Shown here: positions 52,033-61,825 of the stretch, one piece after another
Layout: the number at the start of each line of letters is the position of its first letter
How positions within the stretch are numbered: position 1 is the first letter of the stretch
Assembly: GCF_007474545.1 (NCBI RefSeq)
Contig: NZ_VKOG01000002.1
Coordinates: 310,001 to 374,000 of the forward strand
From: Chryseobacterium binzhouense
GTDB lineage: Bacteria > Bacteroidota > Bacteroidia > Flavobacteriales > Weeksellaceae
Length of the DNA: 64,000 nt
Direction: 5' to 3'
Notes under the pieces: generated by a model
Seen by the model: the letters and a program-made list of their open reading frames with translations, nothing else
The model's database searches: none
What the model was told of the DNA's origin: nothing
Program-made: the position numbers and the translations under genes

Positions 52033-55000
52033 TTAATCCTTCTTTAAAACATCTTTTATCCCATCCAATCCTTCGCTGAACTGAGCCAGTAAAGCCACAA
52101 TCTGAGTCATTCTGTCGTTTTCTCCCAGACCTTTTATCATTTTATTCTTAACAAAGGTCTTTTTGATTTCTTCCCATCGCAGTTTTTCATCTTCGGAAAT
52201 CAAAGCCATCAGTTCTTTTAACTTCAGCATATTGGCTTCAGCTCCGGTTGTTAAAGTCTGAGATTCGTTCTGATAATGATTTAGAACCATTTGCGTGACT
52301 TCTTCTTCTTTTAATATTGGCTGAATCTGGGAAATCAGCTTATTCATATTTCGGTAAGAACCCTGGAGTTTGAAAGACGGTTCGTTTCTGTATTCATCAG
52401 ACATTGCCGCAGAAGCGATGTATTGTTTATTGACTTTTAAAACAACATCTCTTACTTTCAGAGTATTTTCGAGCACTTTTCTGAAATCTGAAATTTCATT
52501 TGAACTGAAATTACCAATCAGATCTACATTCGGAGAATTGGTTTGAATACTGTTGTATAAGTTATACAGATTTTCCATCCCTTGATTGGTCATTCGTGTG
52601 AAATAATCATTGGACATCAATGCATTTTCAATTAAACTTAAATCAAACAATTCTGTTTTGCTGCCAGAAATTTCTCCCAAATTATACGTATCAGAACGGT
52701 TTGCCAACATATCCGGAATTCTGAATTTCTCACCGCTTTCTGTATAAGGATTCCCCGCCATGACAAGGCAAAACCTTTTGGATCGTAAATCGTACGTTTT
52801 ACTTTCTCCGTTATAAATTCCCTCAATTTTTCTCTGTCCGTCTGCCAAAGAAATGAATTTCTGCAAAAACTCAGGATTACAATGCTGAATATCATCCAGA
52901 TAAAGCATCACATTATCCCCCATTTCCAAAGCTAGATTCAGCTTTTCGAGTTCCTGTTTTGCGCCGGCATTTTTTGCTTCATTCGGATCAGTAGAAACAA
53001 TATCATGACCGATTGAAGGACCGTTGATTTTCATAAAAACCAATCCCATTCGATCTGCCATGTATTCCATCAAGGTTGTTTTTCCGTAACCCGGAGGTGA
53101 AACCAAAAGCAACATTCCCATTCTGTCGGTACGTTTGTCGTTTCCTACTGTACCTAATTGCTTGGCTAAATTGGCTCCGATCAAAGGAAAATAAACTTCG
53201 CTGATTAATCTGTTTCTCACAAACGAACTTAACACCTGAGATTTGAAAGTATCAATTTTTAAAGCTTTCTTTTTATCATTGACCCATTTTGCCTTCAATT
53301 CCTGAAGCCGTTTGTATTTCGGAACAATAACCTCATTAAAATTAGATAAACGGGAACTGAATTCATAATAATTTAAAGCATAATCGGCATCTTTTTCCAA
53401 TGATTTTAATTCTTTGAGAACTGTTTCGTAAGAAATGTGAAGAACATTTTTAGCATCAAAATTCTGCGTTACAAAGAATACGGCAGCTTCTTTCTTAATA
53501 TCATCTTCAACCTTTGATTCTGAATTAAACAAAAAGGCATTCAAAGCACTCTCAGCAATAGAAAAACAGGCTGCAGGATATTTTTTCAAAGCATTCAGCT
53601 GATCAATAAATTCTAAATCTTTTCCTTTTTCTTTCAGATCTCTTAAAAATGATTCATATAAAAGACCTGCTTTTTCAGAAACTAAAAATACTGATTTGTT
53701 TTCTCTTTTCAGATAGATGGCAGCATTGAGATAATTTACTTCAGCAAAAAGCTGATTATTCTGAGCAAATAATTTTATTTCATTGGACAATTCTTCATTC
53801 AGATATTGAAAACCTTTATCTGTTGTAAAAGATTTTGAAATTAAATTTGCTGCTTCAAACTGCTTTTGGTAATATTCTTTTCTTTCTGGGTTCAAAAAAT
53901 ACCAGAACAACTGCGCCAACGCTCTTTCGGAAGGCGTAAACTGCATCAATCCCAGTTCGTTGTGCATCTGCTGAAGTTTTGAAACAATCGTCAATGCATC
54001 ATCATCATGAATCCCTTTCACCAAACCTTCTCCAAAATGCTCCGTCATAAACTGCTGAACAGCATTTCGGTTTTGCTCTTCGGTATTGATGTTTTTATTT
54101 TGAGAAAAGACATTCCAAGCCAGATATTCAAAACGTTTCACCTTTTGATTTTCAGAAATATATTCCTGATTCCAAACCTCTTTGTACTCTGCAACGGCTT
54201 CAAAATTTAAAGGCTCATAAAATGCAGTTCCTGTCAAGTGATAATAATACTGTGCATTTCTCATCACCAAAGTCAGATCTAATTTCTGACGGTTTACGGC
54301 AAATTTATAATCACCTAAAGCAATGACATTGTCTCCATCTGCATAAATTTCCTTTTTATCTTTCAGTTTTCTTACGGATTCCTGCTGTGAAGTTTTCAGT
54401 AAAGTCTGAATTTCTTCCGCTTTTGCAGAATCTTCCATTTCCATAAGCTGTCGTGAAATATCACGTACCTTTTCCACCATCAAATCGGTTGCAAAATAGC
54501 CATTGATTTCATTTTCAGAATCAAATGATTCGGATTTTGTCTGAACAGATTTTAAAATCCGTTGTGCAGAATCGTACAAACTCTGAGTGCGCTTATTTCT
54601 GGATTCCGTTAACTGAACTCTTTTATTTTGAAAATGCCCGTAAACTTCTTCTCTTTTTTCTTCAATTTTACGGATAAATTCTTCAAAATCAACGAATTTC
54701 GTTTCCATTTCTTCTAACTGAATGGAAAGCTTTGTTAAATATTCATCGCATTTTTCAGGACTTTGAGACAACTCCATAAAATTTATTACCGACTGATCAA
54801 ACAATGTCATTTGCGCCTGAAAGTCAGCAGATAATTCTTTTCCTGAAATTTCTCTTTTTCTTTTTGAAAGTTCCAGTCTTTCCTGATTCAGTCTTGCAAA
54901 AATCACTGAAATATTTTCAATGATCTGAGTAGACTGTGACGTGTCTTCAATTTTTAAATTATTGACAATATCTACCAAAAGTTCAAGCTGCCCGGAAAGA

Positions 55001-56844
55001 TTATTAATTTCCTCCTCAATTGTTTTGGCATCAATCGCTTTCTGTAAACTGATGATATTTTCAGAAATCTGCTGCGCTCTGTTCTGATACGGAAGCAGCG
55101 CATCATCCTGAAGAAGGAAATTCACACAGGCATTAGAAAGCTCTTCCGATCTTTCAGCCAAAGCTTTTTCCAAAGAATCAAGCACCGCTGCATCTACATA
55201 TTTTAAATCTCGCGCTCCGGTAATTTCACCACGCAAGGCTCTGATTGTAGAAAGCATATCAATATATTCAGTGAGCTGAGAATAATTGATTCTTTTGGTG
55301 TCATCTAAGGTTTTTTCAGATGCTGCTTTTATTTTTTCAACAGCTTCAGCCGTATTTTTCTTCTGCTCAAGTACTTTTTCATACTCATTAATGGCAGAAT
55401 GAGCAATTTTTCTGATTTCCTTTAAAGGCTGATCTAAATTCTGAACTTCATCGTCACCCAGAAAATAATACGCATCTAAAATTGTAGTAGAAAGTTTTAC
55501 AATATCATCATACAATCCGCTATAAGAATCTTTCTTATTCAGTAAAGTGATCAATTCCTGACTTTCTGCCATTACTCTTACAATATCTTTATTCCCGATT
55601 TTGTAAAGAAGCGTATCAGATTTTTCTGTATTCGGCTGCAATTCTTTTGAATACGGAGTCTGCCAGATTTGAGCTAAATGATGTTTCGTCGTTTCTACAC
55701 TTTCCCGCAGATAAATCAGTTTTCCCTCATTTAAAATTGAAAAACCACTGCAACGGATAGGCGTTTCTATAGTCTGGGTAATGATATTGTACGAAATCAG
55801 CTGATAATTATTGGTTTTATCATCATAAAAGACATACATAAAATTCTCACCATTTGGCTCCTGAATCGTTTTCAGGTAATGAAGCCTGTTGACATCCTGA
55901 GAAATCACCTTCAAACCTCCTGTCTGCAATGCATAACCATTCGAGAAAAGCACACCTTGGTTTTCCGGAAGCAAAACCGCAGAATGCTTCAGTGTATCTA
56001 CTCTTGAAACTTTCTTTTCTTTATGATTATAAATGAAATACCGTTCTGTTTCCTGATACGGTTTTATTTTAAACAAAACCAGATTATCCAAATCACAAAA
56101 ATGGATTTCAGCATCATCCAGATTTTGATCCTTGTGAATAACATCTTCCGAATAAATTCCTTTTCCGGTGTCGGTGTTGTCTTCAACTTTTATGGTAATA
56201 TCGCCGTGAAGAGATTCCACAAAGACTTTATCTGCCAAAGAAACGTGCGGAAATTTCCCGGTACGCTGCATATCTCTGGTTGCTTTTGTCCACACAAAAC
56301 CATGTTGCGGAGGATAGGTAACTTCCGAAGCACTTCTGGAATCTACATACACCAGTTGGTCTTCTTTAATCAGCCATTTGAATGCTTTAATATCCGAAGT
56401 ACTTTCTGATAACTGGAAAACCATATACAAATAGTTTTCGGTAAAGTGGAAGCGGACAAAAAAGGTGTTTCTGTAATATTTATAGAGATTTTTAAATTCT
56501 TCAATGAAAATTTCATCTGCAATCAAAGAAATATCCTTTGGCTCGAATCGTTTATTATTAATGGAATATACTGAAAAAACATCGGAAATATTGATTTCCG
56601 TCTGCAGACCTAAGTGAGCATTTGAACCAAAAATCAATGTATTTTTTAAAGAAAAAATATCTTTGGCAATACAGTTGTGTTCGGTAGAAATTCTCTCATT
56701 GGCAATCAACGAAAAATCTACACCTCCGAAAATTTCTTTACGGTTTTCGTTCAGTTTTTGAAGCCTCTGAATAAGATCATTTTTCTGTTCGTTCAGACGA
56801 TTCTGTATGATTTCGTATGTCCCTGAATTTAATTGTTCTGACAT
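52033..56844 (-). CDS. Giant AAA+ ATPase, 'DNA repair ATPase' family (DUF3686-like)
   Basis: A 1603-residue protein: an N-terminal beta-rich region (about 1-420), long coiled coils (about 470-830), another helical part, and a C-terminal AAA+ module with Walker A S-P-P-G-Y-G-K-T near 1248 and Walker B V-M-L-Y-L-D-D near 1308. I recall the layout as that annotated 'DNA repair ATPase'; the repair role itself is not well proven. It is the last gene of a five-gene minus-strand operon with YbjN-like, PspA, YqiJ-like and flotillin proteins. It may work at the membrane as a stress-responsive remodelling machine. Confidence 0.8.
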   Translation of the reverse strand: MSEQLNSGTYEIIQNRLNEQKNDLIQRLQKLNENRKEIFGGVDFSLIANERISTEHNCIAKDIFSLKNTLIFGSNAHLGLQTEINISDVFSVYSINNKRFEPKDISLIADEIFIEEFKNLYKYYRNTFFVRFHFTENYLYMVFQLSESTSDIKAFKWLIKEDQLVYVDSRSASEVTYPPQHGFVWTKATRDMQRTGKFPHVSLADKVFVESLHGDITIKVEDNTDTGKGIYSEDVIHKDQNLDDAEIHFCDLDNLVLFKIKPYQETERYFIYNHKEKKVSRVDTLKHSAVLLPENQGVLFSNGYALQTGGLKVISQDVNRLHYLKTIQEPNGENFMYVFYDDKTNNYQLISYNIITQTIETPIRCSGFSILNEGKLIYLRESVETTKHHLAQIWQTPYSKELQPNTEKSDTLLYKIGNKDIVRVMAESQELITLLNKKDSYSGLYDDIVKLSTTILDAYYFLGDDEVQNLDQPLKEIRKIAHSAINEYEKVLEQKKNTAEAVEKIKAASEKTLDDTKRINYSQLTEYIDMLSTIRALRGEITGARDLKYVDAAVLDSLEKALAERSEELSNACVNFLLQDDALLPYQNRAQQISENIISLQKAIDAKTIEEEINNLSGQLELLVDIVNNLKIEDTSQSTQIIENISVIFARLNQERLELSKRKREISGKELSADFQAQMTLFDQSVINFMELSQSPEKCDEYLTKLSIQLEEMETKFVDFEEFIRKIEEKREEVYGHFQNKRVQLTESRNKRTQSLYDSAQRILKSVQTKSESFDSENEINGYFATDLMVEKVRDISRQLMEMEDSAKAEEIQTLLKTSQQESVRKLKDKKEIYADGDNVIALGDYKFAVNRQKLDLTLVMRNAQYYYHLTGTAFYEPLNFEAVAEYKEVWNQEYISENQKVKRFEYLAWNVFSQNKNINTEEQNRNAVQQFMTEHFGEGLVKGIHDDDALTIVSKLQQMHNELGLMQFTPSERALAQLFWYFLNPERKEYYQKQFEAANLISKSFTTDKGFQYLNEELSNEIKLFAQNNQLFAEVNYLNAAIYLKRENKSVFLVSEKAGLLYESFLRDLKEKGKDLEFIDQLNALKKYPAACFSIAESALNAFLFNSESKVEDDIKKEAAVFFVTQNFDAKNVLHISYETVLKELKSLEKDADYALNYYEFSSRLSNFNEVIVPKYKRLQELKAKWVNDKKKALKIDTFKSQVLSSFVRNRLISEVYFPLIGANLAKQLGTVGNDKRTDRMGMLLLVSPPGYGKTTLMEYMADRMGLVFMKINGPSIGHDIVSTDPNEAKNAGAKQELEKLNLALEMGDNVMLYLDDIQHCNPEFLQKFISLADGQRKIEGIYNGESKTYDLRSKRFCLVMAGNPYTESGEKFRIPDMLANRSDTYNLGEISGSKTELFDLSLIENALMSNDYFTRMTNQGMENLYNLYNSIQTNSPNVDLIGNFSSNEISDFRKVLENTLKVRDVVLKVNKQYIASAAMSDEYRNEPSFKLQGSYRNMNKLISQIQPILKEEEVTQMVLNHYQNESQTLTTGAEANMLKLKELMALISEDEKLRWEEIKKTFVKNKMIKGLGENDRMTQIVALLAQFSEGLDGIKDVLKKD

Positions 56845-56855
56845 ATTTTGAGATA

Positions 56856-56883
56856 TTAGATGTTAGATGCTAGATTTTAGACT
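56856..56883. repeat. Short imperfect heptamer repeat
   Basis: About four imperfect TTAGATG-type units in tandem, just upstream of the giant ATPase start and within the operon gap. Confidence 0.45.
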
Positions 56884-56939
56884 ATCATCGTATTAAAATG
56901 CTTTAAACATACATTTAACTGCTTAAATGGCTTGTTTAA

Positions 56940-56978
56940 AAACTCTCAAAGTATCAGTAAATCATACAATGAGAGTTT
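56940..56978 (-). terminator. Hairpin between the flotillin and ATPase genes
   Basis: AAACTCTCA and TGAGAGTTT form a 9-bp stem around a 21-base loop. It could attenuate read-through into the ATPase gene. Confidence 0.4.
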
Positions 56979-57022
56979 CAGATATATAGTGAGTGTTTTG
57001 TACGCTCCTGAAAAATTAAATC

Positions 57023-59032
57023 TTATTTAATCGGTTTTTGATCTACCCCTAAATGTTTTGCCATATCCATCGCTCTGGACAGAAGACCTTTTTCCTGTTG
57101 ATCTGCAACGCCATTTAGTTTAAAAATAAGACTTGCAATGCTCATGTTTTTAATATCTTCTGAAGAAATATTGTATTTATCAACCATTCCCATCACTTTT
57201 CCGATGATATTTTCTCCATCACCCAAAAGATTTTCTTTCACTAAAGTTGCGTTTTCGCTGTGGCTGATAAATTTATCCAAACCTTTACCCGCAGAAACCT
57301 GACGAACTACATTATCAAAGAAAGTATTATCACCGCCTACAATATCAATTTTTGCAGATTTGAAGGCTTCCGCCAAAACTCCTGCCTGAGCTTGTGCAAT
57401 ATCTTTCTGAATTGAAATTTGAGCAAGTTCCACTTCTTTTTCTTTTGCTAGAGTCAATCTGAATTCTTCGTGATCTTTTCCTGCATCATTCAGTTTTTTC
57501 ATCGCTTCAGCTTTTTCGGTTATTCCAGCTGCTTCAGCTAAAGCTTTTTCTTTGATAACCTCCGCCTGAGCAATTCCTTCTTTCTTGATAGCATCTGCTT
57601 TTTTCTCAATCACTACTGCTTCTACGATTCCCTGTCTTTCTGCTGCATCTGCTTTTGCATGAAGAACCTGCGCTTCAGATAAACCAACGGTAGCTTCTTC
57701 TTTCGCTTTTGCATCGGCAATAATTTTACGTGCTTCAGCCTCTTTTTCAGCAGCATCACGTTTAGCCTGTGCTTCAATTACATATTTCTGAGCATCTTTT
57801 TCAGCAGCTAATTTTCTTGCTTCTGCAGCTCTTGTTTCCTGAATAAGTTTCTTCTCAGCTTCCTGAGTTGCCAAAGTAATTTCTACCTGTTTCGTTCTGT
57901 CAGCTGTTTTGAAAGCTTCCAAATCTTTAATGGTTTGCTGCTCTTCTACAACGGTTTTTTCCATCGTTAAACGCTCACGAATCGCATCCTGAATATTTTT
58001 CTTTTCGAGTTCAATCGCTTTTTCTTTTTCAATCTGAGCTAATGAAACAATTCTTTCTCTTTCTGTTGCTTCAAGCATTTTATCTTTCTGCACTCTTTCA
58101 GTTTCTACCAAATCGGCACGCTCTTTATTCTTAGCGGCTATAACAACCTGTCTCAGCTTATTTTCTTCAGCAATCTGAAGCTTTTCTTCTGTTGCAATGC
58201 GAACCGTTTCGTATTTCAGTCTTTCTTCTTCATTAACCTTTAATATTTCAGCATTTTCACGGGCTTTAATATTGGCAACTTCTCTTTTTTGAGATTCTTC
58301 TTTTTCCGCTAATTGTTTTTCAAGCTCCAGAATCGCTTCACGAGCTTCAACATTCTGCTTTGTGATCGTTTTTTCTTCGTCTCGGCGAACCTGATTGGCT
58401 TTAATATTTTGATTAGCTGTTAATTCGGTAATTTTTTTAATCCCTTCAGAATCAAGAATATTGTCTTTATCTAAATTTTCGATTTTAGTCTGCTCTAAGA
58501 AATCAATCGCACAGTCATCCAGAACATAACCGTTTAAATCTGTTCCGATGATATCTAAAATTTCCTGACGAAACTCGCTTCTTGCTTCGTAAAGCTCGAT
58601 AAATTCAAACTTTTTACCAACGGTTTTTAAGGCTTCAGAAAATTTAGCTTCAAATAATTCTCTCAACGTATTGATATCAGAAGCTCTTTGACATCCGATG
58701 GTCTGACCAACATTTACAATATCATCAACCGATTTATTAACTCTGATAAAGAAAGCCACCTGAATATCGGCTCTCATATTGTCTTTACAGATTAATCCCG
58801 CTCTTCCTTCTCTGGCAATTTCAAGTTTTTTTACTGAAATATCCATAGACTCCATTCGGTGAATGACCGGAATTACGATTCCCGCATTGAAGAACACTTT
58901 TGTACCTCCGTAACCTGTTCTTAAAATAACGATTCCCTGAACGGTTTTTTTGTACATGGATAAAATCCAGAAAATTAGTCCAATGGAAGCTATCGCAATG
59001 ATAACAATTCCTGCAATTAAAGTTGTGTTCAT
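57023..59032 (-). CDS. Flotillin/SPFH-domain protein, YqiK-like
   Basis: A 669-residue membrane protein: one N-terminal membrane helix (about 4-26), an SPFH/Band-7 domain (about 30-200) and a very long Ala/Glu/Lys-rich coiled coil (about 205-520) with a flotillin-type end. Flotillins form oligomers that organise membrane microdomains. The YqiJ-like gene upstream fits the YqiJ-YqiK pairing known from Escherichia coli. It lies in the middle of the stress-like operon. Confidence 0.9.
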   Translation of the reverse strand: MNTTLIAGIVIIAIASIGLIFWILSMYKKTVQGIVILRTGYGGTKVFFNAGIVIPVIHRMESMDISVKKLEIAREGRAGLICKDNMRADIQVAFFIRVNKSVDDIVNVGQTIGCQRASDINTLRELFEAKFSEALKTVGKKFEFIELYEARSEFRQEILDIIGTDLNGYVLDDCAIDFLEQTKIENLDKDNILDSEGIKKITELTANQNIKANQVRRDEEKTITKQNVEAREAILELEKQLAEKEESQKREVANIKARENAEILKVNEEERLKYETVRIATEEKLQIAEENKLRQVVIAAKNKERADLVETERVQKDKMLEATERERIVSLAQIEKEKAIELEKKNIQDAIRERLTMEKTVVEEQQTIKDLEAFKTADRTKQVEITLATQEAEKKLIQETRAAEARKLAAEKDAQKYVIEAQAKRDAAEKEAEARKIIADAKAKEEATVGLSEAQVLHAKADAAERQGIVEAVVIEKKADAIKKEGIAQAEVIKEKALAEAAGITEKAEAMKKLNDAGKDHEEFRLTLAKEKEVELAQISIQKDIAQAQAGVLAEAFKSAKIDIVGGDNTFFDNVVRQVSAGKGLDKFISHSENATLVKENLLGDGENIIGKVMGMVDKYNISSEDIKNMSIASLIFKLNGVADQQEKGLLSRAMDMAKHLGVDQKPIK

Positions 59033-59252
59033 ATTTTTTTAGTTTATTATTTTTATTGTGTTTTTGTTAATTTATTAAATGCAAATGCGCAATATTTAAT
59101 ATTATTTAGTCTATTTTCGTTCAAAAAGATTTACCTACACTGGATTTCCGGCAAATATATTTCAAACATTTGTGATTCCAAATCAATTAAAGAATCATTT
59201 CCAGGATATAGCTGAAAATCATTATAAAAAAAGTAAGCATGACTTGTTGTTT

Positions 59253-59894
59253 TTAAAAGCGGATTTCTGTAGCTACGTAATAAAATTTCTTTTGAGGATC
59301 TTCATCCACTATAATAACGGTGGTTCCGTGTTCTATTCTTTCACCGTCTTTACTTTTTACCATCAGTGTCATAGGATCACTCCCGATAAAAACTTCCAGT
59401 ATTCCTATTTTTTGGTCTTGAATGGTTGATTTCATCCTACCTTCTCTTCCCAGAAAATCGTGCGCTTTTTCACCTTTATGGTTAATTTCCCTGAAAAAGG
59501 GATTTAATGGTTTCAGAATAATTTTTGTTGCCAAAATACTGATCAAGAAAGCAGGAATTACCATCAAAACAGCCATCCAAAAACCAGGTGAAATAAAAAC
59601 CTCAACATAAAAAGAAGCCAGCCATGTAAAAAACAGCGAAATCGTTAAAAAATAGGTCACCGGAACAATATCAAGATTCAGAAATTTTAAAAATTGAATC
59701 CTAGCAGAAGGATCTTCAGGAACATATACATCTCCATCCGGAGTTTCTACATCAAAATCAGCATCTATACCGACATCAATATCCAAACCTGTAATGATGG
59801 TAAAAAGCCAGTAGATAACCGCCAAAATAAGCAGCACACTCAAAACAGTATTTACCGGAGTAAAAGCAATATGTAAAAATTCCTGAAAGGTCAT
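59253..59894 (-). CDS. YqiJ-like membrane protein with OB-fold end
   Basis: A 213-residue protein with three or four membrane segments (about 12-36, 78-100 and 105-128) and a soluble C-terminal part (about 140-213), beta-rich and OB-like, as in NfeD/YqiJ proteins that pair with SPFH proteins. A 220-bp gap without a gene separates it from flotillin. It is transcribed with the neighbours upstream (3-bp gap to PspA). Confidence 0.82.
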   Translation of the reverse strand: MTFQEFLHIAFTPVNTVLSVLLILAVIYWLFTIITGLDIDVGIDADFDVETPDGDVYVPEDPSARIQFLKFLNLDIVPVTYFLTISLFFTWLASFYVEVFISPGFWMAVLMVIPAFLISILATKIILKPLNPFFREINHKGEKAHDFLGREGRMKSTIQDQKIGILEVFIGSDPMTLMVKSKDGERIEHGTTVIIVDEDPQKKFYYVATEIRF

Positions 59895-59897
59895 ATT

Positions 59898-60599
59898 TTA
59901 GCCTTTTTTAAGTGTATTTTTTAATTTCTGCAGAGCGCTCTCTGCTTCTCCGTCTGTATTTTTCAACAAATCATCAATCTCCTCATCTACCGTCTTCCCG
60001 GTTTTCGCCAATTCAGAATACGCTTCTGCCACCGCTTCCTGCTGAACCACTCGGTCTTTTAGTTTTTCCAGCATTGAAACTGCACTGCTGCTGTCAATCT
60101 GAGTCATTTTTCGGTTGATATCTCTTGTAGCCTCACTTACCTGCACTCTCGCCTCCAAGGTACGCAGTTCGTTTTCCCATTTGGAAATATTAGATTTCAG
60201 CTGATTAATGTTGGTCTGCATTTTTTCACATTCTTGCTGCAGCTTTTCGGTTTCAGTTTTTAAAACTTCAGCCCTTTTCTGTGATTCATTTTGCTTCTTC
60301 AAAGCTTCTTTTGCAAGACGGTCGCCTTCCGAAACTTCAATTTCCCCTTTTTCAGATTTCTGGACCAGCAAGACTGCTTTTGCGTAATAATCTCCCGCAG
60401 AATGATCTTTTGCTTCCGCTTCGTTTTTTTTACGGATTGAAAGCGCTTTCAGCTGAGCCAAAGCTTCAAGACTTTCCGCAAGCTGATCTTTCATATCAGC
60501 AATTCCGGCTTCTGTAAGCTTTATAGGATCTTCAAAATTTTCTAATGCCGAACTGACTTCAGCTTTTCCTATTGCATATAATCTTTTAAAAATATTCAT
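59898..60599 (-). CDS. pspA: PspA/IM30-family protein
   Basis: A 233-residue protein, almost entirely coiled coil, with the PspA/Vipp1 layout (N-terminal K-R-L-Y-A-I-G-K-A-E and long helices up to 210). The family binds stressed inner membranes, forms ESCRT-III-like assemblies and protects the proton-motive force. It is next to a YqiJ/flotillin pair, so a membrane-protection role of the whole operon is likely. Confidence 0.9.
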   Translation of the reverse strand: MNIFKRLYAIGKAEVSSALENFEDPIKLTEAGIADMKDQLAESLEALAQLKALSIRKKNEAEAKDHSAGDYYAKAVLLVQKSEKGEIEVSEGDRLAKEALKKQNESQKRAEVLKTETEKLQQECEKMQTNINQLKSNISKWENELRTLEARVQVSEATRDINRKMTQIDSSSAVSMLEKLKDRVVQQEAVAEAYSELAKTGKTVDEEIDDLLKNTDGEAESALQKLKNTLKKG

Positions 60600-60612
60600 A
60601 TTTTGATTTTTA

Positions 60613-61014
60613 TTATTTACTCATTTTTATCATTTCGCTATTGAACTCCCCGACCAAAATCCCTAAAGAATTAATTGAAGCCATTACTTCATTTTGCGCC
60701 ATATTATCCGTAGGCAACGTATCACGGAAAATCACTTTTTTCCCGGAATGATCCAGAACAAATGCCCCATGTACAATATCCCTGTTTTTTTGAAGCAAGG
60801 TGCGGTACATTGTTTCTGTGGGATTTTTAATTTCAAAAAGAAACTGTTCCATAATTAATATTGAATCTGAAACAATCAGAATCATGTTCTTGATTCCGTT
60901 AGATTCTTTCTCAATAATCAGTACTTTTTGATTTTCATCCTCAAAACTTATGTTAAATTCATAATCTAACAACCATTCTTTAACCTTATTAAATATTTTA
61001 TTCTTTTCGCTCAT
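60613..61014 (-). CDS. YbjN-like / type III-chaperone-fold protein
   Basis: A 133-residue alpha/beta protein whose spacing (helix, four-stranded sheet, C-terminal helix) fits the YbjN or T3S-chaperone-like fold; I have no motif-level proof. It is the first gene of the operon and its start is 13 bp before the PspA gene's upstream end. It may act as an adapter for the other members. Confidence 0.65.
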   Translation of the reverse strand: MSEKNKIFNKVKEWLLDYEFNISFEDENQKVLIIEKESNGIKNMILIVSDSILIMEQFLFEIKNPTETMYRTLLQKNRDIVHGAFVLDHSGKKVIFRDTLPTDNMAQNEVMASINSLGILVGEFNSEMIKMSK

Positions 61015-61042
61015 ATTCCATGCGTTTTAGCTTTTAGATAAG

Positions 61043-61116
61043 CAAAAGTAATAAATTTTTTACAATTTGCAAATATTTTTAGCAAAATTTTCCATTAATA
61101 AACTTATATTTGCAAA
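61043..61116. promoter_or_regulatory. Divergent promoter region with two TTTGCAAA boxes
   Basis: Minus strand: TTTG at 61073-61070, 19 bp, TACTTTTG at 61050-61043, driving the five-gene operon. Plus strand: TATATTTG at 61105-61112 for the XRE gene. TTTGCAAA palindromes at 61066-61073 and 61109-61116 overlap the -33 of one promoter and the -7 of the other, the layout expected of operators for the XRE protein. Confidence 0.6.
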
Positions 61117-61129
61117 AAAGATTAGACTT

Positions 61130-61756
61130 ATGAGTTTTTTTGGAACAAATATTAAGAAGATCAGACAAGTTAAAGGGTTAAGCCAAAAGGCCTTCGCAGA
61201 TTTATTCGAGTTAAATCGCGGTGTAATAAGTGCTTACGAAGAAGGAAGAGCAGAACCAAAAATTGATACACTTCTAAAAGTTGCCCATTATTTTAATCTG
61301 GACATCAACGATTTCCTGACAAAACCACTACAGGTAAACAATCTTGTAAGCGGATCAGTCATTGACACGCTCATGTTTTCGCCAATTGAAGAATTTAGTA
61401 AGCTAAACAATACTGTTAAAAATTTAGCAGAAAATACCGATCAAGTCCATATTTTGCAAAAAATATTAGCAAAAATTGATTTAATATTTGAGTTCAAAGA
61501 AAAGAAACAGCTTATTTCTAATTACAATATCGGAGATTTTCTATTTCTCATTAAAACAGATCTCCAGTCTGAAAAACCCGAAACACTCGTTACATTACAA
61601 GGAGAAAACCTTCAGTACCTTTCTGAAATTCCTGAAGAAAAATGGCAGAAAACCGAAGTCTATAAAGTCGCAGGTTATATTTCTTTTGAACAAAAAAATA
61701 TACTTGCTGACATTCTGAGCAGGATTGAGGTTTTAGAAAAGAGTCTGAAAAATTAA
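61130..61756 (+). CDS. XRE-family transcriptional regulator
   Basis: A 208-residue protein with a classical N-terminal helix-turn-helix (about 8-62: G-L-S-Q-K-A-F-A-D-L-F and S-A-Y-E-E-G-R-A-E-P-K) and a C-terminal alpha-helical part of unknown function. I chose the ATG at 61130 because the region before it is promoter sequence. It is divergent from the stress operon and its likely operators overlap both promoters, so it probably represses both. Confidence 0.85.
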   Translation: MSFFGTNIKKIRQVKGLSQKAFADLFELNRGVISAYEEGRAEPKIDTLLKVAHYFNLDINDFLTKPLQVNNLVSGSVIDTLMFSPIEEFSKLNNTVKNLAENTDQVHILQKILAKIDLIFEFKEKKQLISNYNIGDFLFLIKTDLQSEKPETLVTLQGENLQYLSEIPEEKWQKTEVYKVAGYISFEQKNILADILSRIEVLEKSLKN

Positions 61757-61825
61757 TCTGGAAAATAATTCATTTTAAACCTGAATTAAATTATTTGTTT
61801 AAAACGAATATTCGGCAAATAATTA

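Noticed and set aside
56953-56970. ATCAGTAAATCAT-like stretch resembling the regulatory element
   Set aside because: It lies in the loop of a hairpin between stress genes and shows no second half.
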